Source: Lineus longissimus (taxonomy: Eukaryota; Nemertea; Pilidiophora; Heteronemertea; Lineidae). From it: a DNA stretch of 64,000 nucleotides. The notes beneath the pieces were generated by a model. The model ran no database searches, was not told the DNA's origin, and saw only the letters and a list, made by a program, of their open reading frames with translations. Both the position numbers and the translations under genes were made by a program. Location of the stretch: contig NC_088309.1 in NCBI RefSeq assembly GCF_910592395.1, forward strand, positions 7,318,501 through 7,382,500, given 5' to 3'. Below are positions 49,337 to 60,356 of the stretch, one piece after another. Numbering within the stretch: position 1 is the stretch's first letter; every line of letters begins with the position of its first letter.

Positions 49337-49465
49337 TTTCTTGAATCAATTCTGCAGACTTGTGTGATTGTTCCTTTGTATGGCTGATTGATTTTACCAT
49401 TGGATAGATAATACACTAGTTTGCAATGTAAGACCCAAAGGGAATGAAATGATAGCTGCAACAGA

Positions 49466-49471
49466 AATAAA
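49466..49471 (+). terminator. DDX49: Poly(A) signal of DDX49
   Basis: AATAAA is found 130 nt after the DDX49 stop, with a T/G-rich stretch soon after. It is the first canonical hexamer downstream. Confidence 0.65.
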
Positions 49472-49583
49472 GGACTCTTGGTAAACTACAACCCACAGAC
49501 TGTGCACGGAATTGGTAACTTACTCTTGTATTGAGCTACTAAATTGTACTGAGTGGCTAATACACACTTAAACTGAGTGGATG

Positions 49584-50045
49584 AATAGCCTCGCACTGAT
49601 TGATCAGGACAGTTGCGATCGAACCACGTAGCTCTACGTGGCCCAAATGCCCTCTCAGTGAGCTGGTTATCAGAGTCTCGTGGACTTTATTGAAGAAGTA
49701 CGCCATCGCCATCTTCAGGGCGAGGGAGGAACTGAAAAGACCAAACCGGACAGCCTACGAGACAACTAACCTCATTCAGTTTGCATGTTGTGTTGGAGTC
49801 GTGTTTGAAAAACTGATGGTTGTGACTTATGTTAATAAATTAATCTCAATAATATTTGTGTCTCGTGAGTTTTTTCATGTGAATAGTGCTGGTTGTGCAT
49901 TTTCCATTTAACAAGTGTGTCTTCCAACAATTGTCCTTAGTGGATTAATAGCCTCGCAACTATAGTGATTGATCAGCGTCGAACCACGCAGATCAACGTG
50001 GCCCAAATGCCCCCTCATTGAGCTGGTTATCGGGGTCTCGTGGAC
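49584..50045 (+). repeat. Duplicated ~100-bp segment with hairpin core
   Basis: Copies at 49584-49685 and 49947-50045 are about 360 bp apart. Both run from 'aatagcctcgca' through 'gattgatcag', 'cgaaccacg', 'cgtggcccaaatgcc' and 'gagctggttatc' to 'gtctcgtggac'. In the first copy, ccacgtag/ctacgtgg (49624-49641) is a perfect 8-bp hairpin around two bases; in the second the stem is partly decayed. This may be a small interspersed element or a local duplication. The rest of 49472-50733 holds no supported gene. Confidence 0.6.
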
Positions 50046-50733
50046 AGACACATGACATTGTTGCATTTGTAATATGGTCTTAAAGGCAAGATACAGTGGT
50101 TATCAAAAGATACTATGACAGGTCTCCATAGAGGTTGAAAGTAGAAATGCATAATTATGGCATTACTCCATCAGTAGAAAGTGTGTCCAAAGAAATTTTC
50201 AATTGTAATCCGAGTGACACTGGTCTGCAAATAGTGCCAATGAAGCACCATTAGTTATGTGGTCAGAGGAGCATGTGGCTGGTGGTGACATGGTCATACA
50301 GTAGTTTCACTGGTGGTCGAGACAGATCTGACAATTTGTTGTAGCTCTTCAAAAGACTTAGCCCAAGGGCAGGTCTAAATTGCTGCGTATATTGGCTCAC
50401 ACAATAAATGCAGCACATTTGTTGGCCATCTGCACCACAATCAGACATCCCTCACAAACTCAATGATTCATTTGGAGACTGCACATAATGAAATTATCTG
50501 TGAACTCCACAAACTCTGCTTCTACACACAAAGGTCAACAGCAAATAAAACAACAAGCCATTTAATTAGTTAAATCAACAATTTTCTTACACAAATGATG
50601 CACAACTACTGTTCACTGAAGTGCCATGTTGTATTGAATTAGAATGATCCATTGTCTATGAATGACGTATGTCCCTGCATTTATTTCAATATCTGCACAA
50701 TGATCTTATCAACATTTAAAAAGAGTCAATACA

Positions 50734-50939
50734 CTACAATTTCTCGAACAGCAGGTCGAGAGTAGCTGGTCTTCCACTATTATCACACAGTGAAGATGTA
50801 ACAGGCATCACCATGTTCTTCCCATTTTTAACACTGCATGCAAGTCCTTTTCTGATGTTTTTTTCTCGAATTTGTGCATCTAACGAACTGGGTCCATGTG
50901 TATATACAAGCCTAAGGAATCTGCAAACATCTTGTAGTT
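50734..50939 (-). CDS. Unassigned terminal coding exon
   Basis: An acceptor (tttcttttcag on the minus strand) is followed by a 206-nt open segment ending in TAG. It enters in phase 1 and encodes 67 residues of ordinary globular composition, containing CRFLRLVYTHGPSS, DAQIREKNIRKGL and PATLDLLFEKL. An upstream partner exon was not found. The UQCR11 exon at 51888 ends in phase 2 and does not fit. It could be the last exon of a separate minus-strand gene whose earlier exons lie beyond UQCR11, or an alternative 3' end. No family is recognised. Confidence 0.4.
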
Positions 50940-51367
50940 CTGAAAAGAAACAAAATGTACATAATGATAAAGACTGAAAAAACATAATCTGATTTTAGAA
51001 CAGACAAAAAGGTCATAACTCATCTGGATGAATGGAACCAATAGGTTGCCTCTTCATGAGTGTTTGAGGCGTTTTTTAAAAACAATCCTGCTCTTGGTAT
51101 TGATGAAATAAGCAAAAGTGTCAAGAGGATGATCTGACCTGCTACTTGATTGATCTTTGATTGATCTTTTGATTGATCTTTCCCAGGAACCCCTTTCCCT
51201 CCGACCTGCGGTCTCATGGGTTGTCTGGCCAAAGACCAATAACATGTGTTCTGCTCATTTCAAAATCGCACTCGGGTAGTTTGGTATTATGTTGGTATAT
51301 ATATATTCTATGTCATTTTGCAACTGAGTTAGTCAATACCTACCACTAATACATTTTAAAATGCAAG

Positions 51368-51970
51368 TTAATTCTCTTCATCATCCTTGAATCTGCCTCC
51401 ATAATATGGGATGTATCTTACTACCGCCTTCCAGTCAGAAAAATATAATCCAAGAATTGCAGCACTTCCACCAAATACACTCATGGTGGGCAGCCTGTTT
51501 AAAAAGGAAAAGTGTTTGTTTATAAATGATGGGAGATTGGCACAATAGAACTAAAACTTGAAGATTGAGACCGATTCCGAGTGTGCGATGGGCTCTCGCC
51601 TCTGGTAATATTTGCCATTCCCAGGCCATGGCCATCCTTTGTCAAAGGCTTTGTTGCACTTGGTCAATATAGTAATCAATGTTCAAGGCCTGTCACCATT
51701 GTAATTTTTGAGGCAAGTCAATAGGTCAAATAATTGTAACACAATTTTGCACGGGGAAAATTACATTTAGGACACCATTTGCATGGGGACACCGATTCTG
51801 TTACACCGGTTCACGGTCATGCATGCAAAATGTATACTACACTTTACACTACACCGAGGAGTCGCAGAAATGGCACGATTAACTTACCAATTTTTCGCCT
51901 GTTGTACATGTTTACGGCCAATCACTCGTAGGCCAGGAACAGTTCTGAACATAGCTAACATCTTATCCAT
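51368..51970 (-). CDS. UQCR11: UQCR11, complex III small subunit (QCR10 family)
   Basis: This is a small single-pass subunit of mitochondrial ubiquinol-cytochrome c reductase. Two exons, 51970-51888 and 51494-51368 (TAA), join in phase 2 to give 69 aa (human 56). The N-terminal exon is amphipathic and basic (FRTVPGLRVIGRKHVQQ). The junction creates the family's K-N-W-x-P-T core (AKNWLPTMSVFGGSAA). A glycine/alanine-rich membrane helix follows, then DWKAVVRYIPYYGGRFKDD, which parallels the human ending DWRLILDWVPYINGKFKKD. That C-terminal match is decisive despite the small size. The neighbours on the same strand are also small membrane proteins, but no operon-like link is implied. Confidence 0.88.
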
Positions 51971-53229
51971 GCAGAAAATTAATTGCTGAACGGGATAAGC
52001 TCAAACAAAGTCGATTTTAAAGGGGAGAATTTTCGGGAAGGTCAACCTCAGAATTTGGTTATTGTCGTTCGACGGTACGCTTTTGCACAAATTCCTCATG
52101 AGCCGAAGAACCATCTGGGAAAATGTGTCTTCGGTGGACCGATTGTGCGCCCCCCAGGCAGTCGTTATCAGCTTTGCATGTATGAACATTCTGATGCATA
52201 TTTATCGCGAGCACTGTAAAGTCTTAGGAAATTCAGTGAAAGCCCTACAACGAGACATGTTCTCTGGTCAGGAGAGCTGTTTTTGGACGGCACACAGAGT
52301 AGTATCCTTGCAGGAAGTGCGTAGATTTCCGCGATATGCATCCAACTACTTTTATCTATTAACTCCTGGCAAGAAAACCTCTGCAACTCACTTACTCCTA
52401 CATTACATCCATTGGCCGGAAGGGGGAGGGGCAAGGGGGACTCCCCTTCAAACCTAGGTTTCCTCAGGAGGCAAAAATTGATGCCCTTAACAATCTTAAC
52501 AGCCACCATCAACTTTCGAACAATGAAAAAGAATGTTTTGAACACACAGACAAATTACTTTATCAGTATCAAAAAGATTTATATCCAAAAAGATGTTAAT
52601 GAAAATCAATCATTGTGAATATCATAATTCAAAACAAGTCTCTCGTGGCATTCACAATCATCAGCATGGATGCACAATACTCCTCAATTTTGAGGAATTT
52701 GATTCAGCGCCGCGGTCGATAGAGATTTGAAAAAAATCCAGATTTTGTCTTCGGTTCCGCATGGGCAGGACGAAATATACCTTGGTTACAGCTTGATGAC
52801 TTATCAAAGTGCATCTGAAACCGGATACAAAATTTGGCAACTGACTTCTGCAGACCGCAGTGTTGAATTAAAGACTTCACAGGAGTACGTGTATTAGAAA
52901 CTCATTTTAACTAAGCAGAAAGTTTCTCCCTTGTTACATAAACTTAAGTTCTTGGTATTATGAAGTAAAATTCTGACCGAGACATGAAACAATGTATTGC
53001 GCAGAGTTCAAGGTATTAAAGAAAAATTACAGACACAGAACTTGACCATTCATCAATTTTTCATTTCTATTACAAATTACTCAACTGCATATCAATCAGT
53101 TCGATCATGTTATTCAAGTTTTTTGGAGGAGTAAAGCCAAAGGTCGAATCAATAATTTTGAAGAATGATTCAATGCATCATCTTTTTGAATTTTCCACAA
53201 TAGAATCTTCCATAAGAAAACATCACAAA
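51971..53229. other. Intergenic stretch between UQCR11 and the small membrane protein gene
   Basis: The region immediately upstream of UQCR11 should hold its promoter. A frame of 131 codons at 52062-52457 on the plus strand, and overlapping frames on both strands, have no recognisable domain, splice logic or repeat bias, and I do not call them. Locally GC-rich sequence near 52705-52770 ('gcgccgcggtcgatag') might be another promoter. A 3'UTR for the gene at 53230 probably occupies the right end. Confidence 0.4.
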
Positions 53230-53442
53230 TCACTCAGCAGTTCCTTCATCTCCAGATTCTTTTTTGCTGTTCCTTTCCAGATAGTCCTTTACTTCTGCTT
53301 CAAAACGATGCATCTTATTCACGTTCATTGCTGGTGTCATCATCATAAATGCCACCACACCGGCAAATACCAAACCCATGCCAATAAGTCCAAACCTCGT
53401 CCCTTTTAAACGGTCAACTCTTTTGATATTTCCGTTAGCCAT
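53230..53442 (-). CDS. 70-aa single-pass membrane microprotein
   Basis: A one-exon frame from ATG (53442) to TGA (53230-53232). The frame stays open upstream, but only non-ATG codons are available there; ATG-GCT in a GAGATGG context is the likely start. Layout: a short basic N-terminus (MANGNIKRVDRLKGTRFG), one hydrophobic helix (LIGMGLVFAGVVAFMMM), then a charged, helical C-terminus (MHRFEAEVKDYLERNSKK) with an acidic end. This is the pattern of small mitochondrial inner or outer membrane proteins. It resembles PIGBOS1, 450 bp upstream on the same strand, in layout but not clearly in sequence. No orthologue is named. Confidence 0.65.
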   Translation of the reverse strand: MANGNIKRVDRLKGTRFGLIGMGLVFAGVVAFMMMTPAMNVNKMHRFEAEVKDYLERNSKKESGDEGTAE

Positions 53443-53890
53443 CTCGTCAGTGGATTTCAGAACACCTAATACAGCTTTCACTTAAATCCGTGAGTCCATT
53501 CAAAAAGCTTGTTGCAACTAACTAATAGATCGCTGATAAATCTGAGCCCAAATAAGTTCAGCAAGCGCGAGAGTTCGGCTCTGTGAAATGTTCTCTTAAT
53601 GTATGGCAAGAATTCATATGACGAAAAACACACTTTAGAAGCTATTTGCAGCCCGTGACCAGATATTGTGACAGTGAATGGTTATGCACTACAACAACGG
53701 GATAGCCTACAGCTGTATAATATAGTATACAATGCAGTGTGCCGCAGCATGCATACGCATGTAGTAAATTCTAATTCAATCAAGAGTTCTCCAGCATTAC
53801 CTCAGTTAAGTTTGCACGCAGCAGGAGCTTCTGCAATGGTCCATTGGCACTTTAATTGAAACGTTTTCTGGTCAGTTGTCTTTCTGATTC

Positions 53891-54076
53891 CTAGTCTGTT
53901 ATTTTTTCATCCAGCAGCTCAGCCTCATTCCTTTTTTCACCTTCACTTTTTGAAAGTTTTTGTTTCTTCAGATCTTCAAAAATAGGTCGCCAAATGTACA
54001 CTCCAGCCGCAATACCAACGGCTGAGATCAGAACGAATTGAAAGAGTGTAATTTTCCTTGATGGCATTCGTTTCAT
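53891..54076 (-). CDS. PIGBOS1: PIGBOS1-like mitochondrial outer-membrane microprotein
   Basis: A 61-aa frame with ATG at 54076 and TAG at 53891-53893. Human PIGBOS1 is a 54-aa protein of the mitochondrial outer membrane that contacts ER CLCC1 and modulates the unfolded protein response. The match lies across the helix and its exit: ITLFQFVLISAVGIAAGVYI here, against the human block ending GIAGGVYI, both followed by a x-P-[IV]-F-E motif (WRPIFEDLKKQ here). The tail is charged, as in the human protein. The partner gene PIGB is not in this window, so the human opposite-strand arrangement is not seen. Short length limits certainty. Confidence 0.82.
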   Translation of the reverse strand: MKRMPSRKITLFQFVLISAVGIAAGVYIWRPIFEDLKKQKLSKSEGEKRNEAELLDEKITD

Positions 54077-54916
54077 ATTGCAGGAAAAGAGGAATTATTG
54101 CTTTGATATCGTCCACCTGTGAAAATTTTTATTTCTGTGAAAGTCATGCTCGGCTACCTGAAGTACCATGCACTGGTGCCCTGTCTGATTTCTTCGTAGA
54201 ATGGTCATGAGACCAGTCTGGAAATTTACAGATTTAAAGGGACAATAGGCAGCAGCTAGGCAGGCAAGATAAAGTTACACAAAGCCGCCAATAGGGGTCT
54301 CTCCCATCTTTAATGATGTCAACACTTGAAAGCTTGAACGAGGGATATGTTTAATGGTGAACCTGTGAGCCAGTGCCCTTACTGTGCATATTAGTCACCT
54401 GAACTGAAGATGGCCTATTTAGGCTAACCCCCTGCTCCTGCCTACAGTCCCCCTTAGACATGTTTTGAGGACACATTTCTCGAGAAGTAATTGAATCTAT
54501 ACTTAGTCTTTGATGAAGAAGCATGTCCGAGAAGGTAGTTGATAAAGCTTGGAATAAGGGAAACCTTGGAACCAGTGATAAACCTTGGAATCAGTCCTAA
54601 AAATGCATAAAAACATGCAATAATGCCATTGGAACATAAGGTGGTTACGAATCAATATTTGGGGATTATTTTTACATGATCACTAGATCGGAATTTGACG
54701 GTAGTTTAGAAATCAGTCGTATATTCGATTCAACAATCTATATTTTAGAACAACCCAATCATACCTCGGCTCCCGTCCCCAATCTATCTAGAAGGTTCAC
54801 GCAGATGCACACCATATTGGCCGACATCCTAACCCGAGTAATTGTCTGATCCCAACTAATAATAAACTGCTCTTTGTTTTTCAGTTTCCTCTCAAGCTGG
54901 TACCTGTTTGCCAAAC
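54077..54916. promoter_or_regulatory. Divergent PIGBOS1/LINS1 region
   Basis: The start codons of PIGBOS1 (minus) and LINS1 (plus) are 840 bp apart. The LINS1 coding exon begins at an acceptor at 54884, so its promoter and a noncoding first exon should lie here; I could not fix the donor. A diverged inverted-repeat element fills 54234-54456. Confidence 0.4.
54234..54456. mobile_element. Diverged inverted-repeat MITE-like element
   Basis: The left end 'ttaaagggacaataggcagcagc' and right end (read in reverse) 'ctaaggggggactgtaggcaggagc' are imperfect terminal inverted repeats of about 22 bp. The internal 'caggtgac' and 'gcaggagcaggggg' blocks on the minus strand match the elements at 23474 and 63523. 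It sits between PIGBOS1 and LINS1. TTAA is kept at the left end only. Confidence 0.5.
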
Positions 54917-57900
54917 ATGCTGAAGATGAGTGGGCTCCCCAAATACAGAGCTCTACACCAAAATGTTGTTCACGGAAACTTCAATGATATCACCCCCTTG
55001 GAGATCAGTGAAATGGTGGTGTCTCCGTGCATGAGAAGGTCACTTCTCCATTCAGTAGAATCACAGTTGGAAAGAGAGGACAATGCTACAAGACTCTTGA
55101 TTCTTTCAATTCTTTCAAACATGTTTGAGGTAGAGAAGATGAAGCTAATTGAAAACCAGAACCATGATGTCTATATCATGTGCCAAAAGCTGCTCGCTGA
55201 TGAAGCGCTTTTTATGTTGTTGGTTAGTATAATGCATGTTTATCTTGTCATATAAACATAGATTCTGTTAATTGTTTTGAATATCTCGCTGAATGCCAGA
55301 TGAGAAAGTGCATCTTGCTTAATACATCAAAGACGTTTCATGACAATTTTACCATGTGGGCTATTTGGGGATGCCATTATCGTAGAAATTGCTAGGACAT
55401 GCAACTTACGGTAGGCCCTTTATTGCTTCTTTGTCTTCAAATACTTCTACTTATGTTTTCAGGTTGAATATCTCAAAAGTGAAGATCGTTTTTTAATCCA
55501 TGCCAGTAGTAAATGTCTTGGAAGTCTCGTTGGATCCCTTGATGATGAGGTAAGCATGTGGTCAATCGCATTCCTTTAGTCAATCACCGATGGACAATGC
55601 CACATTGTTTGTCCTTCCATATTGTATTGGGATTTAGAGTTTCCTAAAACTTCTACTGAAATATGCGTGAGAAACCTATTTGCTAGTCACATGTACTTTC
55701 TGATCTGTCTGCTGTCCGAGTATTTGATCATATCAGAACAGGTGTGACCTCCTCAATTTAAGTTCAGTTCAAGTTAAGAGTATTTTGTTCTTGAAACTGT
55801 TGATTGGCAATCTTATTTCATCACGAGCATTAACTTTTCATGCAGGTTCTTCTGAAAAAAAGATGCAAGCTCCTTCTAGAGATCTGTCTGTCAACCGATG
55901 CCGTGGAGGAACGTAACATCTACTTCTTGGTATTTTCACATATATTGTCTCAAAGGAATTCGACCCTGTCTGCTAAGAATACCATACTCTCAATGCTGCA
56001 AATTGATTGGGAACATTTCCTTAATAAGACAATCTCCAAGCCATTTTACAAGTTAGATAGTGGTGACAATGTTGTCGAAACCTACAGTGCAGATGAGACT
56101 ATGCCCCTTCTTATCTTGTGGAAGAAAATAATCAAATGTGAGATTGCTGGTAGAAATACAAGTACCACCAAAGGACAACCTGAGGCAGTCACCGCCTTAA
56201 CTCTTCTTAACAAAAAACCTTTCTTGCTTCTGAATTATTTTGAAATAAGGCATGATCATTTGGCTTTAAGAAAAGTGTTTGATATTCTGACGACTTCGTT
56301 CGGTCCGTATGAATTCATGGACAGGCAACAAGAACAGTGTTGCTGTCTTGCAGAAAGTTTCTTGCAAAAGGTGCTGCATGGGGTGCTAGGATCTCTACCG
56401 AACAATTTCCGCAACATTGGATTTGGAGGATCATCTTTCGTTGAAGCTGGTGACGGAAATGGTGGGACATGCGATTTTGTCCTGTTGAGGAAAGTCTGCC
56501 TTGCTGTTTTGAAGTGTGCTGCTGTCCACAACCAGCGAGGTAGTTAAATTGTTTGCTTTAGATTGCTTGATGCGCCCTATTGTTATTCTTAACAATGTTA
56601 TGAGAAAGGAACTCTCATATTTCCTTCTGTCAACTTGGTCCTGCTGTTTGTTGTAGTTTCCCCTCAATCCAAAATAGCTGTAGCTTCCGACATAAGTGAA
56701 CAGGTTTACTAGGCAGTAAGTTTGTGTGCATCAATATTCTTAGTAGATCAGCATATTTGTTTTCAAAAAAAGAAACAAACGGATGACCATTTGAATGAAG
56801 AAGAAATTGGTTCCGTGAAGCAGGAAATTTTAAGGGGACCAAAGGAAAAGAGGAGGCAATTGCCTTCTGTGAATTTTGAGCATGCTCACCGCTTTGTCTC
56901 TTTTTCTTCAGGCAACCATAGCGAAGCAGTTTTGAAGTCACTAAAAATCCTGGAGGAGTACTTTCAAATGATTCTACCTTTACCAGATGCCAGCCTAAAG
57001 TTGTCAATATTCCATTTGTTTGTGGAGCAGGATGATGGGCTAATTGCTGCTATATTGTTGGCACTCTTTGTTTATCAGCAGTTGGGAAAGTTAGTATATA
57101 TGTAGCATTATTGTAAAGCATTACTGTAAAACTCATGTTTCATTCATAGGAGATTTCATATATTTTTCACGAGGAACCAGCCTAAAAACCAGGAGGGAAG
57201 AGATGATGATTGAGGAGCCCAGCAGAATTTCAATGCCAATTACATTTAATTTTGAGGCAAAGATTTTTCAGCTTCGGGGATTAACATTTTATTATGCTGG
57301 TAGCTAGGCCCTGAAACTGAAAAACTGAAACTGAAAAATTAGATGTAATTGGCATTGAAATTCTGCTGGGCTCCTCAATCATCATCTCTTTCCTCCTGGT
57401 TTTTAGGCTGGTTAATTATGTTTATTAAATCCTGGTCCCTTTTCTTTGATGAGAGTGCTCTCCAGAGAGATGAGATCTAAAATGTTCCTTAATTTCCCTT
57501 CCGCTTATATTTCAGAAAACAAAATGGTGTAGATGAAGATGTGATAAACAGCATCAAACCGCATGAAATGTTCCTTGAATTCCTTGAGAATGTTTCCTTC
57601 GACCACAGCATCTTACTCGACTATCTGACATCACCCGAGACCTGCTTCCTCACATACCTGACAAAATATCTGCAGTTGATGGCGGCAGATTGGGATAGAT
57701 TCATAAAAACAACAAAAAAGTATTTTGGCAAATTGGTCATTGAAAATGAATCTGATGGAAGTGCTGATGCTCATATTGATGACTCTGAGTCAGGCGTTTC
57801 ATATCAGAGTCAGGATTCAAAATTGGACGGGCACTTTAGCGCATTTCTGGCCAAAGGAGAACAGAGTTTGCGTGATTGTCCTGGCAGCTCTTTTGAAAGC

Positions 57901-58392
57901 CAACTAGATGTTCATCATTCAGAAACTGCACTATTGCCTGCAAAATTGCAAGGCAATGTGCTTGGCCTGGTTGCCTATAGTAGCAGTAATTCGGACTCTG
58001 AATTCCCTGGCTGTGAAAGTACAGATGATTTGGGTTTAGAAAAGATTCAACTTTCCGATTCTGCTTCTGCTGATAATAAACTTACTCAAAGTAAAGAATC
58101 TGAACGTGATGTTGAATTCAAAATTCCCACCCCTTGCTTTGAAGTAGAAGACCTTGAAAAGGAAGAAAGTATGTCAGAAAGCAGCATTGGTGAACTATCA
58201 AAACTTTCTGCTGATGATTTCCAAGAAGAAGGCGGTTGTATGTTAAGCAATAACATTTTAGATCAGACAATGGCGACGTTGATTAGACTTCGCATGGCTG
58301 TAGAGAGACTCTATTCGAATGATCTCTTTCCGTACAATCCTACGGTACTTCTGAACCTTATCGAAACTTGTGAGGATTTGTATGAGAATTGA
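54917..58392 (+). CDS. LINS1: LINS1, Protein Lines homologue
   Basis: The Lines family is known from Drosophila hindgut patterning, and human LINS1 is linked to intellectual disability; the biochemical role is unclear. Exons: 54917-55222, 55463-55549, 55846-56539, 56912-57089, 57516-58392 (TGA); 2,142 nt, 713 aa (human 757). The chosen ATG lies 32 nt inside an exon that opens at an acceptor, so a noncoding exon precedes it. The N-terminal half is helical and armadillo-like (EYLKSEDRFLIHASSKCLGS). The C-terminal half carries the Lines signature (HSILLDYLTSPETCFL, LQLMAADWDRF), an acidic Ser-rich linker with LVAYSSSNSDSE, and the terminal LFPYNPTVLLNLIE. These match the human order closely. The 57089 donor is GTTAGT, and so is the one at 55222; both are non-consensus at position 3 but phase-compatible. 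Confidence 0.92.
57175..57413. mobile_element. Fold-back element in the last LINS1 intron
   Basis: Two 76-bp arms, 57175-57250 and 57338-57413, are inverted copies that differ at only two positions by my reading. They begin 'aaccagcctaaaaaccagg' and end 'ccaattacat(t/c)taat'. The 87-bp spacer contains 'ctgaaactgaaaaactgaaa' and adds a little more pairing ('agatttttcag'/'ctgaaaaatt'). It has no coding capacity. The near identity of the arms implies recent insertion or gene conversion. In RNA it would form a long hairpin inside the intron. Confidence 0.85.
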
Positions 58393-58570
58393 TTAACCTT
58401 GATAACTTTTGCTTGGTGTTGGCGGCTCAGCAATGGTATATCATTAGGTGAGTTGAATTTATTTTTTTTTATGTCTAAATTAGATTGTTAGACTGTTACC
58501 GGCATCTACGACGTGATGACATCACACATTGCGATGCATACACCCCTACTAATTTCAAGAAGTTGTGACA

Positions 58571-58576
58571 AATAAA
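58571..58576 (+). terminator. LINS1: Poly(A) signal of LINS1
   Basis: AATAAA occurs 179 nt after the LINS1 stop and is the first canonical signal in the 3'UTR. Confidence 0.6.
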
Positions 58577-60356
58577 ATTCTGATCAAAAACCACATTTAG
58601 CCTCATTATCTCCAGATTTAATTCCTTCATCTGAAATAATTCTCAAACATGTCATCACGGAAACATTGCGGCTTGTCAAAGTAATACCAGTAATGTACTG
58701 GCAGCTCCCCCCTTGACTCCACTGAACAGTTAATCCGACACGCAGCCCTTCACTGGCTTCAGTTCAGTCCAGATTACTTCATCTAGCCGTTTCCTTTATG
58801 CTAGGTCAGACCTACAGCTGCTGGTTATGCAGTGTTAGTTGGAATTGCATTAAAATGCATCCAGACTCCACATGGACCAACCAGAGTATTCTGGGGATTA
58901 GTATTATCCTCGCCGAGTTTTATATCACAGCTCGACAATGTAGATTATGTGACCATGATTGTTCTTGCATGGCCCCTGCAGACAGCTTTTTGATAGCTCT
59001 GGGTGTTCTATTATCTTTTGGTATCCCACTATTATTTGATACCGGTACTGAAATATGGATTTATTTAATCAACCTCCTCTTCAGGTAAATTTAGAATTAT
59101 ATTTCATAAGAGGCTGTCTTTGGTTTCGATAACACACAAAGATTTGGAAGACGGTGTTTCATTCTCAAAAAAGCTTTGAAATAAATTAATGAAATTGCAA
59201 GCCAACTGGCCATACAAGTAATAACAAGTTTAGTAATAAGTAACATCAAGTATAGATTGATCCATACGAAAGGTCTTTTAAAATGGTAGAAGTCTTCGAA
59301 GTTTTTTGAAAACTAGCCATCCTCCACTCATTGCCGAGCCTTGTTGGACCACCACAGTAAATCACAGTCATTTTCAGGAGAGATCAATAGCATCCATGAC
59401 GGTGAAGCTATGAAGACGCTAGATTACTGTCTCATTAAGGCGCGGCTAATTACGTTGCATTTCCAGCTGTGTGATTTCATAATCATCTTAGTCCAGGCTT
59501 AATGCTTTTATTGAAATCATTAATCTTCAATTAATTGGCTTGTAATCAACCAAAATAGATTTGAAATATTGCATATTAGGGCAGAGTTTTGTGATGTAGT
59601 CAGAATCATCTGGGCTGTCGTTCAGGACACTGGTGACTGCATCATCTTATTTCATTTCTCATATAATCTGTAATGTCTGTGTTAGGGGAAGAGGCTCATG
59701 CAGATTGGGTACCTTTCAACTTACCCAACAAATCAAGGATACAAAAACAAGTTTGTACTTGAAATGTATCAAACCTGGTGTGTCATTATTTCTGTGTTGT
59801 GTCATACATGTTACGGTAGGTATAAGTTGTGTTACATATTGTGTTTATTAATTCTCTCCAGAGGTGCATTGTAAGTGATATTCGTTCTGTGTCAAGTATT
59901 GTTTCCTTATACATGTAAGGGAATCTTTAATTCTTCATCCCATTTCTCTTTTAAAACTCCTTTGAGTCCCGTAGGTAACACTATAACAGCATTACCCTTT
60001 CCTTTCAGTCTTTCGGTTTATGATGCAGAAGTTCTGCATCATTAATGAATGTTAACTTGACTGGTGATGATCACTCTTCCCTACTGTGGGTGATCAACTT
60101 GTTCAGTGCTTATACTGAGACAGCCAGTTAATTAAGAACTGCACATTGAGTTGCACCATTTGCCATCATCTCATTTTGTGTTTTAATTGCCTCTGTAGCC
60201 TTGGCTGATTTTGATGAGTAATATCAATTTGGTAATATTGCATTCCATAGACCTTGCCACAGACTAGAACTGTGATTTGTTATCATTTTAAACTAGTTAA
60301 CCTCATCTCCTAGATGTCACTCTCAGGATGGCAGGTCTGGGTTTTTTTCTTACTCT

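Noticed and set aside
52062-52457. 131-codon plus-strand frame upstream of UQCR11
   Set aside because: No ATG-context, domain or splice support; overlapping frames of similar length exist on both strands.
53443-53481. Thirteen extra N-terminal codons for the membrane microprotein
   Set aside because: The extension lacks an ATG (it would start with GTG), whereas the ATG at 53442 has a good context.
58798-59088. 96-codon frame with hydrophobic end
   Set aside because: A donor-like sequence follows, but there is no partner exon, no recognisable family and unusual Cys/Trp content; likely chance.
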